Below are positions 24,660 through 35,529 of a stretch of 64,000 bases of DNA, in pieces. Each line of letters starts with the position of its first letter. Position 1 is the first letter of the stretch. The position numbers and the translations under genes were made by a program. Source of the DNA: Paraspadella gotoi (taxonomy: Eukaryota > Chaetognatha); the NCBI GenBank assembly GCA_051294375.1, contig CM119265.1:22964099-23028098 (forward strand). Direction: 5' to 3'. The notes below the pieces were generated by a model. It saw only the letters and a program-made list of their open reading frames with translations. It did not search any database and had not been told where the DNA came from.

Positions 24660-24970
24660 TGCCCCTAAGGTAGGTTCCCTTTCTTCTATGCTGCGTGTCT
24701 TCTCTCACTCCGTATTCCCCCTTAAGGTAGGGTGCCTCTTCTTATGCTCCCGTCTTCTCTCACTCCGTATTCCCCCTTAAGGTAGGGTGCCTCGAGATAC
24801 ATGCCTCTGTCTTACCCTGTTTGCCTTGAGGTAAAATGCGACGCTCAAGCTAACGTCCACCTTTTGATCCTGAGGTGATCTCTCCTCTTTCCAATGATGG
24901 TTGTCGCTTTCCATTTCCCGCTTCCCTCCCAAGGTAGGGTGCTCATCCGACTTCGCCTTTTGCACCCACG
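24660..24970. repeat. Degenerate tandem array with core AAGGTAGGGTGC
   Basis: The core recurs at irregular spacing. The best pair is a roughly 56-bp unit (TCTTCTCTCACTCCGTATTCCCCC followed by the core) at about 24690-24738 and 24746-24792. More diverged copies occur near 24830 and 24930. Confidence 0.7.
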
Positions 24971-25677
24971 GCTAGATTCCCTCTGACCATCACAGTCAAT
25001 TTCGCTCCCCGCGGCTGGGAGAATCATTTTTTGTTCGCTCCAGTTTGAACCATTCGCGTTTGTTTCTTTACTTAATCTTTCATTCCTCACCCTCGCGTCC
25101 CTCAATTCTCTCTTCCTCACCCTCCCCTTAACATTGGCCTGCTAGACCGACCGACCGCCTGCCCTCCTTCTCCGAGTTCGCATCTCTCACTCTATCTTCT
25201 TCGCGCATCTCGTTTCACGGTCGACTCTTCGCTCTTCACGTGAACTTATTGATCTTTTGATTTGTTTCACTCATTGTGTTTCGGTTTCGTTATTCGTCTT
25301 TTTTTATTTAACTTCGGCTTAAGGTTCTGCTTCGTCTACTCGGGGTCAGCTTTTGCCGTCTTGTCCAGTCTGTGTTCGAAAGGTCAGTCCATTTTTCAAT
25401 CGCATTTTCTGACCCACTTTTTCTACGTTTTTTTTTTCTTCAAGACGACTCGCTGTCTATTTCGCCGCAACTGGATTTTTTTCTTCCGCTCTCTAGAACA
25501 AACCCATCCTGCACATTAATCATAGAGGTTCTAGTAACCTTTATATTCACGGTTTAATTGTCTTATTTATAAAAAAATGTAAATGTTTTGTTCGCGTTTA
25601 GAGTATAATAATTAAATTTAAATCAATCAGTCCAGCCAATACCGTTTTTTTCCCTCGCTACGGTTTCAATTTCCCGA

Positions 25678-25835
25678 CTCATCTCAAACCCCGATTTTGC
25701 CACATCAGTCTCATCTTTATCTCCCTTTCTCTTTCTGATCTCTTTCCTCTTTTCATCTCATCTCAAACCCCGATCCTGCAACATCAGTCTCATCTTTATC
25801 TCCCTTTCTCTTTCTGGTCTCTTTCCTCCTTTCTC
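25678..25835. repeat. Two-copy tandem repeat, unit about 79 bp
   Basis: A unit starting CATCTCAAACCCCGAT and containing ACATCAGTCTCATC occurs at about 25679-25756 and 25757-25833 with a few substitutions. Confidence 0.8.
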
Positions 25836-25959
25836 CTCTCGCCCCGATTATTTTCAAAGGCCTCGTTGGTCTCACGATACAACGCTGCTTTGGCAGAGGA
25901 GGAAATCAAATTAGGGAAGAAGAAAAAGAAAGAGAGGAGAAAGACAAAGAAAAAAAGGA

Positions 25960-26130
25960 TGAGAAATAAAGGAAAAAGAAAAGGGTAAGGAAAAGGAAGA
26001 GAAATAAGACAATATAGAATAAAAAGAAAAGAGAATATGAAAAAGAAAACGGTAGGAAAAGGAAGAAAAATAAGACAATATAGAATAAAAAGAAAAGAGA
26101 ATATGAAAAAGAAAAATGTCGGAAAATATC
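25960..26130. repeat. A-rich tandem repeat, unit about 70 bp
   Basis: A unit containing AAATAAGACAATATAGAATA is repeated at about 25970-26037 and 26038-26107, with a partial third copy. On the other strand it reads as a Phe/Ser repeat, an artefact. Confidence 0.8.
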
Positions 26131-26224
26131 AAGTAAAATAGAAAAAAAAATAACGTAATTCTTTCGAAAGAAACTAAATATACTAGAACTTGTTAGCGTA
26201 AAGTTAATGATAACCCTTCCTTAT

Positions 26225-26960
26225 AAACCTAACCCCATCCTATTACGCAGCCTCCGCAGCGCGCATGTCTACACTTACCACAAACGCTTTTCGCTTTTCC
26301 TCTCTTCCAGTATTACACTTTTTTGATTAGTGTATTGTAAGCGTCTTTCTCCCTTCATTAGTTAATTGAATCTAATCACCCTTAGGCTAATGTTCGAGCG
26401 CACAAAAACTCTTAGCCGAAACTAAATTCTTTCCCCGTCCCAAGCCCGATGCGAAGGCGCGGAGTAATAAACAGANNNNNNNNNNNNNNNNNNNNNNNNN
26501 CGCTCGAAGCATTAGCCTAAGGGATGATGATCAATTACTAAGAGGGAGAAGACAATTAATACTAATCAAAAAGTTAAATATTTTCATAAATAAAAAAANN
26601 NNNNNNNNTAAACCTAACCCCATCTTATTACGCAGCCTCCGCAGCGCGCATGTCTCCACTTACCACAAACGCTTTTCGCTTTTCCTCTCTTCCTCTNNNN
26701 NNNNNNNNNNNNNNNNNNNNNNNNNNNNNNNNNNNNNNNNNNNNNNNNNNNNNNNNNNNNNNNNNNNNNNNNNNNNNNNNNNNNNNNNNNNNNNNNNNNN
26801 NNNNNNNNNNNNNNNNNNNNNNNNNNNNNNNNNNNNNNNNNNNNNNNNNNNNNNNNNNNNNNNNNNNNNNNNNNNNNNNNNNNNNNNNNNNCGCTCGAAG
26901 CATTAGCCTAAGGGATGATGATCAATTACTATGAGGGAGAAGACGATTAATACTAATCAA
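26225..26960. repeat. Gap-ridden inverted and direct duplication
   Basis: A segment beginning TAAACCTAACCCCATC occurs at 26224 and 26609. A segment CGCTCGAAGCATTAGCC occurs at 26501 and 26892, and in inverted form near 26385-26410. N runs: 26476-26500, 26599-26608 and 26697-26891. This is a small palindrome placed twice around gaps, probably unresolved assembly. Confidence 0.8.
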
Positions 26961-27940
26961 AAAGTTAAAAATTATCATAAATAAAAAAATATGTGAAAAA
27001 AAATCGTTTAAAAGTAGAAAAGTTTCAAACTAGTTTAACATAATAACAAACAAATTTACTTTAGTCGGTTTATTGGAAGAAACTGCAGTTTTTCATGTTT
27101 TTTTTTCTTCGCGCAGTGTTTTGGTTCCTCTCATTTTAAAAGGTTTTTCTTTCCGTGTGACTTACGTTGTTCATTTACATTGATGCGCCACAGATGACAA
27201 GGCAAACTCTTACTTTAAAGCTATAAAGGGAATATCATTTTTAATTTCATTTGATTTCGCCTATTGGATTTTTCATATATTAGATATTTATCCTCATCGA
27301 AAAGTCACTCACTCATTAGAGTTCATTATCATTATTATCATCGAATTTCATCGTAAAACTGTGACACTGATAATAAGAACCAAAATGAAAAATGTCAAGA
27401 AAAATATAAAACAGATGGCAGTTTGTCTACCGGAAGAGAAAGTAGGCGATGATGATGATGATGACGATGATGCTCCACGTCAAAGATTAATCCCCTTTTG
27501 GTCTTGAAATACAAAGAACGTTAAAATTGTCTCGAGAGAGAAATTAGCTTTCCCTGACTTTCGCTCCTCTCGAGTATAGCATTCCGTTTCCAGGGCCCAT
27601 TGTATATTATTGCAGCGCCCATTGTATCGACATAATACGTGGTACCGATAGTAAAAGGCAACAAAAACTCACGAAATTGACCTTTTCTCTGTTGTTTCGT
27701 TGTGTTGCAGTGTTTGTTTGTTTTAAATTTACAACAGAAGTGTGAGTCCTTAGGTTATGACAACCTTTTCTGCTCCCTTCTATCGTATTTACAATTTTTG
27801 TGAGGAAGTTATTACATTACAAATGTATATTCTGGTACGGATTGTATCGAGGGAAAAGTAAAAGTCTAACGTGGAACCGAGCGGAATATTTTTCAAAACC
27901 CATCGTTTCAGTTCATGCATTGAAAAATATTTTTTTGGCC
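26960..27940. other. Intergenic sequence, no supported gene
   Basis: Contains a (GAT)n run near 27450-27470 and a short 42-codon frame from 27384, which I do not regard as a gene. Nothing else is recognised. Confidence 0.5.
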
Positions 27941-27949
27941 GTTAATGTT

Positions 27950-28170
27950 TTAAAAAAGTCCTTTGTCCTTTGTGCCACAAAAAAAGCTCTTGTGGCATCG
28001 TCTGAAATAAAAAAGTCTTTTGTGGCACCTACTACTAAAATAAAAATTTCTTTGTGGCACCTAATGAAATAAAAAAAACCTATTTCGGCTTTCCGGCACC
28101 TATTGTATTAGAAAGGTCTCTCGTGGTCCCTATTGTACCCACAGGTCTCTTTCTGGTTGTTATTTTACGC
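27950..28170. repeat. Degenerate repeat with TTTGTGGCACCTA units
   Basis: Four to six diverged units of about 35-45 bp (TTGTGGCAC plus AATAAAAA) run through this stretch. Related CCCATTGTAT pieces lie at 27596-27630. Confidence 0.6.
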
Positions 28171-28299
28171 GCGTCTTCCGCCCCCACTTTCCACTCACAC
28201 ACAAAAATAGAGAAGTTCAGGGGGCGACGAGGGACGAGGGACGAGAGCCGAGGGACGCCGCAGTTTTGTCGGAAAAAACCCAAAATCGGAAATACCAAC

Positions 28300-28980
28300 T
28301 TTTTATAGCTGTCGCTCTTTCTCTCGCTCTCTTTTTCTTTTTCCTTTATCTCTCTTACTCTCTCTCTCTCTCTTCTCTCTTTTTCTTTTTCTTCTGCTTT
28401 TTCTTCTCTTGTATTCTCTTTTTTTGGTTCGTGTTGCTCGGTTTGCTGTATCGTTTTGTTTGGTTATGTCGTGTGATTGTGTTTTACTTTTTCAGCTAAA
28501 AGAATCTTTTTTAACTAGATTAAGATGGTTTCTTCTTTATTTCGCACTCCTTCTTTCTTCTCTCGCTCTATATTTTTATTTCCTCTCCCTTATGTGTCTG
28601 GCTCTTTATCTTCTTTAATTCGCTCTTTATAGCCTTTCTGTGGGAAAAAGATATACATTTTATCTTACTATTTCATTTTTAGTATTATATGTGAAAAATA
28701 AACAAATATTGAGTTCAATTAAATTAGCTTGTAGATTTATCTTTGGATGTAGTTTTGTTATTGTATTAGTGTACGTCATGGTGGGTTTGGGGTCGTTGTT
28801 TTGTTGTTGTTTTTTTTTTTTGGCGTTTTTGGTATTTTTTTGTTTTGGTTTTTTTTTTTTTTTTATTCTTTTTGATTTTTTTTATTTGTTTATGTTTTGT
28901 TTTTGTTTATTTGTTTTTTTTGTGTATGGTTTTGTTTTTTTTTTGGTTTTTTTTTCGTGTTTGGTTTTTTGTGTTTTTTG

Positions 28981-29019
<39 letters not shown>

Positions 29020-29030
29020 TTGTTAAGAAG
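28300..29030. repeat. CT-rich then T/G-rich low-complexity tract
   Basis: CTCTCTTTTTC repeats grade into almost pure T with scattered G at 28800-29025. Phe-rich open frames on the plus strand are compositional. Confidence 0.85.
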
Positions 29031-29571
29031 CCTGGAAACTGAAGCTTATAATTAACAGATATATGATTATTAAAAAAAACTGTACGGAAAAATTTGAAAT
29101 TATGTTGGTGTGAATTTCGAGTGAAAATTTTAGTTCAGTTTGTAGACTTATTTTAAATTTTTGGAGGTATAACTGCAGGGGTTAATTTTTATAAAATCAT
29201 TATATTCCTCAACATTTTAACAAAAGAAACTTTTTCATTCGCTGTTTTTTCCATTCTTGCAGCGATGGGAGAAAGAAACCGACCTCTCGGCCTCAATGCA
29301 CTTTGGGTTGTTTTTTTCCGTCCGAAAGCGAATTTGGGGAAACTTGAACAACATTGCACTTGGGTTGCCTGATTTGGAGTTTGGCTGGGTAAGGGTAAGG
29401 CTGGGTAAGTTTGGCTGGGTAAGGCTTCAGGGACGAGAGAAGGCGCATCTCTTTTGGAGGTGAATAGAGGTGGTGACAGGGTGGTAGGGGTGGTGGCTGG
29501 AGTGGTGGGGGTGGAAGGAAGGAAAACGAAGGACAAGGTCGAAGCAAAAAAGACATGGATCTCTGAGAGAG

Positions 29572-29643
<72 letters not shown>

Positions 29644-30083
29644 GGGAGAATGTGAAAGACCTGAAACTGGATGAAACGAGGTTGGGATTAAAAAATACCA
29701 ACTAAGCTAGAAAAAAAATAATAAGGAAGCAATGAGAAGTAATAAATTAAATAAATAATAAAGAGTAGAGGAAGAAATGATAGTGAAGATGATCTTAAAA
29801 TAAGAAAGAGAGAGCAATGAAGCTTGAAAAATCTTGGGAGAACTCTTCGACAGTAAAAAAAAAAGGACATCTAAAAGAACTGTCAAGACAAGATAAAACT
29901 CGGAGGAGAGCTGGGAAGAAGGTACAAATTGACAATAAGTAACACATTGGTCAATAGACAATACCGACCAAATTGGGCAACGAGAAAGTAAGGTTTGTCT
30001 CAAATATGGAAATATCGAAATTTAATTCGATAACAAAGAAAGAAAAAGACGAACGATGATTTTTAAAACGAAAGACGAGAGTC

Positions 30084-30619
30084 TCATTCGACGGCCAAGT
30101 CTTTCTTCAGCGAACTCGCGGTCGCCCACACGAACGCATCGACGTTGGACAGTTTCGTCGTCGACATCGAGGTCGTCATCGTCTCCGTCGTCGTAGTCGT
30201 CGCCGTCATTGGCGTTAAAACGACGCCGCTCTCTTCGGCGTCACTCCGTTTCCTCTTCGTCCAACCGGAAACGAGTTTTGAGTCGGCGTTGGCGCCGTAA
30301 TTCGCGTCCTTGACGCCGCGTTTCGAGGCATCCTTGGCGGCGTTCTTTGCGGCGTTTTTGGCGCCATCTCTCCGTCCCGATTTGGCGACCGTCTTCATCG
30401 GAATCATTCGTGTCGTTTCGTCGAAATCGTCGCTGGATTCCTCCTCCTCTTCCTCCTCCTCCTCCTCCTCCTCTTCCTCTTTTTCCACTTCTCCGTCGAC
30501 CGCCTCTTCCAAAATTGTTTGTCTGTTGTTGTAGTAACCAAGATGGCCGAAGACATTGCGGGGAACGTTGGGGGCGTAGTTGGGGAGGGAGATGCTGGAG
30601 TGAGAGAGAGAGAGGGGAG

Positions 30620-30658
<39 letters not shown>

Positions 30659-30885
30659 CGATTTGATTTAATAACTGCTGGTATCGATTATTTGGTATTA
30701 TGTACATTAATAGATTCTGGTATCTTTGGTTTCCGTTCAGAAAATCGATTTATAACTAAAGAAGACGCCACATCTGTTACCGTCTTTTTTGGATTTTCAG
30801 ATTAACTGAATCGAATAAAAATAAAAATAAAAATAAAAAATAATAAAAATAATAAAAATAATAAAAATAATAAAAATAAAATAAA

Positions 30886-30941
<56 letters not shown>

Positions 30942-31249
30942 TAATAAAAATAGATAAACGATTCTACCTCCGCTGAACCGAAGAAACGAATCATCCGGAC
31001 TTACCCATAATTCTCCGGCGTCTCTTCTCCACCGACGTCGGTCCACGCCCCTTCCGGCGCGATGGGCGTCACTTCCGGTCTCTGCGACGGCGCCGCGAGA
31101 CTCCGCGTCTTCGCTTCCATCTTCTTCTCCGGCGTCGAACGCAATTCCGAGTAATCGAATCCGTAGGAGGCGCTTCCGTCTTCTCTTCCTCCTCCTCTTC
31201 CTCCTTCGAGCTCGTCCAGCATGATGTCCACGTCGATGTCTGTGAAGAC
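30084..31249 (-). CDS. Last two exons of an unknown acidic-tailed protein (251 aa, 5' partial)
   Basis: Exon 31249-31005 follows a CATCACAG acceptor and ends at a GTAAGT donor. Exon 30594-30084 follows a CACTCCAG acceptor and ends at TGA. They join in phase (...PENYG then ISLPNYAPNVPRNVFGHLGY). The visible order is VFTDIDVDIMLDELEGG, a Gly/Arg patch, WTDVGGEETPENYG, the aromatic SLPNYAPNV stretch, a run of 14 Glu, SSDDFDETT, Ala/Lys repeats (KNAAKNAAKDA), a basic TKRKR signal, a Thr-rich run and the end SLKKDLAVE. The composition suggests a nuclear or scaffold protein, but I recognise no domain. The exon pair is repeated with frame-breaking indels at 50191-51462. Upstream exons were not found. 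Confidence 0.72.
30595..30656. repeat. (GA)n tract at a 3' splice site
   Basis: (CT)n in the gene sense, ending in the acceptor that starts the last exon at 30594. It is the second case in this window of a microsatellite used as polypyrimidine tract. Confidence 0.85.
30805..30960. repeat. AAT/AAAT microsatellite
   Basis: (AAAATAAT)n, (AAAT)n and (AAT)n in succession, within the intron between the two exons of the acidic-tailed gene. It is repeated at 50990-51140. Confidence 0.9.
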
Positions 31250-31468
31250 CTGTGATGTGAAAATTGGAAAATATGAAAATGTAAACAAAGGTACATGGCT
31301 CTTTGTCTCTCACTGGGCTGTACAAAATAAATCTTTGTTTAATATCGATAATAAAACCGTTTTATAAGAGAGAAAATCACTTTGCATGAAAGAAAAGGCA
31401 ATTTATTCCAGTCAATTACAACATCTGGTACCCTGAGCAATGAGCAATTAGCATAGGTTAATGACTAT

Positions 31469-31935
31469 TATGCCGGAACAGGTTAAAAACTAGAAGTTCT
31501 TTCAAAAAAATAATGGTTAAGTGACTGTTTTTTTTTAATAGATTCTGATAGAGCTTTAAAAGTTAGATAAAGGTTATTAATAAAAATTTTTAAAAATCTT
31601 TTGTTTTATTTATAAAAATTTAAAAAAACTATAAAATTCAGCCAATGATGATGATGATGATGATTTTTTAAGGTTTTTCTATTTTTTTTCAAAATTTTAA
31701 CTTTCATTTTAATTTTAACTTTTCAAGGCTCCTATAGGGAATTCGTTCTTAAAAAATACAATTTAAAAAAAAATTGTTATTTTTATATATTAATAAATAT
31801 TTAAAAGCTTCAGTGCAAACAACCCAGTGAACTAATTCCAAAAAGTTGCATTGAAAAATCGATTTAGTACTAGAAGGAAGAAATTTTTTGAAGAGAACTA
31901 AAAGTTATAAAAAAGTGTTCAATTTTGGCCCGGCT
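31469..31935. mobile_element. Transposon R1 with an internal R2 insert, 467 bp
   Basis: Flanked by a 10-bp duplication TAATGACTAT (31459-31468 and 31936-31945). The ends TATGCCGGAAC and AGCCGGGCC (reverse strand) match those of the 267-bp copy at 15933-16199. The 200-bp size difference is accounted for by an R2-like segment at about 31530-31730, carrying the (GAT) core. Confidence 0.72.
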
Positions 31936-32146
31936 TAATGACTATATTACATTCAGAACGACGAGCAGAGCTCAAGAGTGGATGAATCTTAACCAGTTTC
32001 CCGACAACTTTTCCTATTTTTTCAATGTCAAAAAAATGTAACGTTCACACTTTGAACTTTCATAATTCTGAGAAGTGAAATTTGAATGAAAGAAAACTCT
32101 TGAAAAGGGAATTGATTAAAAAAAGGGCTGAGGCTTTCGAGAGGAC

Positions 32147-32161
32147 GACGACGAACGACGA

Positions 32162-32197
<36 letters not shown>

Positions 32198-32200
32198 TTT
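32147..32200. repeat. (GAC)n microsatellite
   Basis: About 15 GAC units, followed by CAACAACGA repeats. The Asp or Val homopolymer frames across it are artefacts. The poor copy at 52405-52480 is interrupted by extra bases. Confidence 0.9.
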
Positions 32201-32751
32201 TGAATTTAAAGGGGACGCGCGTCAGCGACCACAACAACAACGACAACAACGACAAGGCGTGAGAAGAGACTGCGATTAAGACGTCGACTTCGCATATGAA
32301 TTCGATGATGACGATGATGATGACGACGATCACGATAATGACAGTGATGATAATGACGACAAAACTGTTATACCATTTGGAAAAAAAAACGACAAAAATG
32401 TCTTAAATGACGAATACAACGACGACGACGATGACAACGACAATAGTCGACGGTGTCAAAACCGACGTCATAAAAAAAAGCGAAGATGACAAAAACGACA
32501 ACGATAAAAATGACGACGTTGAAGAATAAAAACTGACAAAATGAGAATAGAATAAATATCGAACGAAAAATAGGAATAGAATATGAAAGGTAAAATCGAG
32601 GCAAAATAAAAAATTAATAAATAAATGTCAAGGTTAAAAACACTTCCCATGTTTTCATAAACTCAACTATTCAAATCATTAAAGCTTTCCTTGGAAGAAA
32701 ATTTGGTTTTCCGCTGTGTGCCTTGCTGGACGCGCCTGGTTCTCTCTCTCT

Positions 32752-32791
<40 letters not shown>

Positions 32792-32939
32792 GCTCTCTCG
32801 TCTCCTCTCTCTCCTCTTGAGCATGATTTACTGCCATCTGGCGCGCGGACGGCAAAAAAAAAAAGGGTCTACAATATGCAAATGATTTTTAAAAACTTTT
32901 TTTCCCTCTCTCAACTCAAGTAATGCGATAGCCGTTCAA

Positions 32940-33540
32940 TATTCATCTTTTGATGGAAAATAGCAGATGGGGAGGTGTGGTTAAGCATCGTGGGAGGAGT
33001 GTGTAGATGGTAATTGTGGTTAAGGGGGAAGTGTGGAGTAGTAGTGTGGTTAAGCTCTTTTTGGGGGTTCCGGGTGCAGCGTTTAGAAAGTGTGACCGAG
33101 CGCTTGATGTGGCAAATAGGGGAAGAGTGGTTAAATACTTGACAGAATGTGTGAGGTTCACTCCTTGAATGACGAACAAGCCAATAAGAATTGAAAGGAT
33201 TACCGCTTCGTTGTCATGGGAAACCGAAAAAGCTGGTGAGATTGAGAATGTAACAAAGAGGCGCGTTAGAGATTCCCTGTTGAGAAATCGAGGAGGGGAA
33301 TAGAAGTTGCGAGGTGAGGATTTCTCGGAAAAGAGGTAAGGACGAGATGCAACGCCGCGCCCCCAAGCGGCTCTTCATTCATGCCTCTTTTTTTTATCCA
33401 GGGGGAGGAAGGCCGTTGGGGGGGCGATTGATTGGGGACGAGGGAAGGAACCCGCGGGCATTTTTTTTTCTTTCTGTCTCTTCCCTTCGCCTCCCTCCTT
33501 CTCTCTCCGCGATCGCGCGTGAAACCGAAAGTGAATAAAT
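32940..33540 (-). promoter_or_regulatory. Candidate promoter with three TGTGGTTA (RUNX-type) sites
   Basis: Perfect TGTGGTTA at 32976-32983, 33015-33022 and 33045-33052, a CCAAT at 33180, and CpG-rich DNA at 33340-33540. Copy B retains the TGTGGTTA core at equivalent places despite many indels. The acidic-tailed gene reads leftward from here, so this could be its promoter; no exon links them. Confidence 0.4.
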
Positions 33541-33898
33541 CACGAGGAAAAATCGGATGCAGAGGAATTTCCGGATTCGAAAAATAATTTATGGGGAAAA
33601 ATATCGGAGATCGCGATGGATTTTTTTTTTNNNNNNNNNNNNNNNNNNNNNNNNNATTCGGAAATCTTGAAGCGGGTCTCTACTCATCTCTCTCTCTCTC
33701 TTCTACTCTCCTCTCTCTCTCGCTCTCTTCTCTCTTGCTCTCTCTTCTTCTCTCTCTCTCGTCTCGCTCTCTCATCTCCTAGCTCTACTTTTACTTTGCG
33801 AAATGTGACGCATGAATAGGAAAAGTGACGAATTTGACGAGAAGATGTGAAGATATATTTCGAAGGAGGAGGGGTCGATGCTCCAGTTGAAAGAAGAG

Positions 33899-33950
<52 letters not shown>

Positions 33951-34313
33951 AGAGAAGAAAAAAGAGAAGACGAAAGTTGACAAGAAGAACAGGGAAATAT
34001 GATTGGGAGGTGAAAAGTATGGTATAGAAGAACAGAGGAAAAAAAAAGGCAAAAAAAAAAAAAAAGAAAAGAAAGAAAGAAAGGAATGAAAAGAATGAAA
34101 AACAAAAAAATTACATAAGAGAAAAGATAGAAAAAAGAAAAAAAAAAAACGAAATAAAGAAAAAAGAATCAAATGAAAAGAAAGGGAAAAAAAACCAAAT
34201 ACCTCCTTAAAAACTTTCTCAAAGAGATGAGAACACTGGAGTCACAAAAAGTCATTTCGTTGTGAATGACCAAACGTTTACGACCTACTTTCTTTCCATT
34301 CTCTCTCTCTCTC

Positions 34314-34352
<39 letters not shown>

Positions 34353-34799
34353 CTCTCTCTCCTCTCTCCTCTCTCTCTCTCTCATCAGTCCCTGCATCGT
34401 TCCACTGTTACTTCAGTTTTCTCCCACTTTTCGATTACCCGCCACTTCTGCTGCTGCCTGCTGCCTGTGCTAGAGTGCTCGCTGCGCGTCACTTTAATTT
34501 AACAAAGTCTGCAAATTTGTTGTATACATGCTTCGACTAATCATCCTTTTCGATCCGTTCATCGAACGTAAGACTCACCATCAACACATCTACTTGTGGT
34601 ACTCTACCATTTGCCCTTAACACTACCAATGTTTAAAAGTGCAAACCCGATGTTCGTTCAAACGATAATCAAACTCTCTTTCAGAACAGACACTTACATC
34701 TCGACCTTAATTTTCCACGAATGCCCCATTTCATCTTAGATTAAGAATTTTCAAATAAATTAATTTTACTGTTAAAGATTTAAAAGGAGAGTAAAAGAA

Positions 34800-34990
34800 A
34801 AAAGGTAAGTTTAGGGTTTAGGGTTGGGATTAGGTAGGAACTTAGTTTTCGAGTTGTCGAAACCAATTACGGTTAAAGATACGGATTGGCTTTAAGATTA
34901 AAGTTAACGTTAAGGATATGTTTCGAATTAAGATTATGAATAGGGTGGAGGTTATGGGTTTGTTACAGAATAAGGTTCAAAAAATAAAGT
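34800..34990. repeat. Weak TTAGGG-like degenerate stretch
   Basis: TTTAGGGTTTAGGGTTGGGATTAGG near 34810, grading into AAGGTTA/GGTTAAAG variants. Similar in character to the arrays at the palindrome centre. Confidence 0.5.
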
Positions 34991-35314
34991 TTTAAAATGA
35001 ATTTGGGGATTTAAGAAACAGAAATGGGGCGGTTTTGGAATAGAGGAGCCCGACATTCACTCGTTAGCCACCGCAAACCGGGATTTCTCCACACACAACG
35101 ATTCCGCCCTCCAAACGCCCTTTCCCTGTCCTTCTTTTAAATTCCTCCATTTTTTCCCCCTTTTTTTTTTCTTTTTCCCATTATTTTCTCCTTTTTGCCC
35201 TTTCAAAGAAATGTTTCATATGTTTGAGCATACGTTTCATTTACTTTCTCGCACGAAGCGACACAAACTTTGCAAACCAAAGATGCTGTTTCTTTCTCTC
35301 GTTCTCTCTCTCTG

Positions 35315-35345
<31 letters not shown>

Positions 35346-35529
35346 TCTCTCTCTGACTCTCTCTCTCTCTCTCTCTCTCTGCATTCATCGTCCTATAAGG
35401 AAAAACAGAAGCCTGTCTTAGTCTCTCATATAGATTCCGTGCCATTGTTACTCTCTTGCAACTTTCACATTGTGAGAGCTTACTCGTACCAAAGCGAATA
35501 AACTTTTTTTCTCTTTTAAAGCTTCTAAA

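Noticed and set aside
26628-26934. Open frames running through N stretches
   Set aside because: The residues are unknown; the frame is an artefact of the gap.
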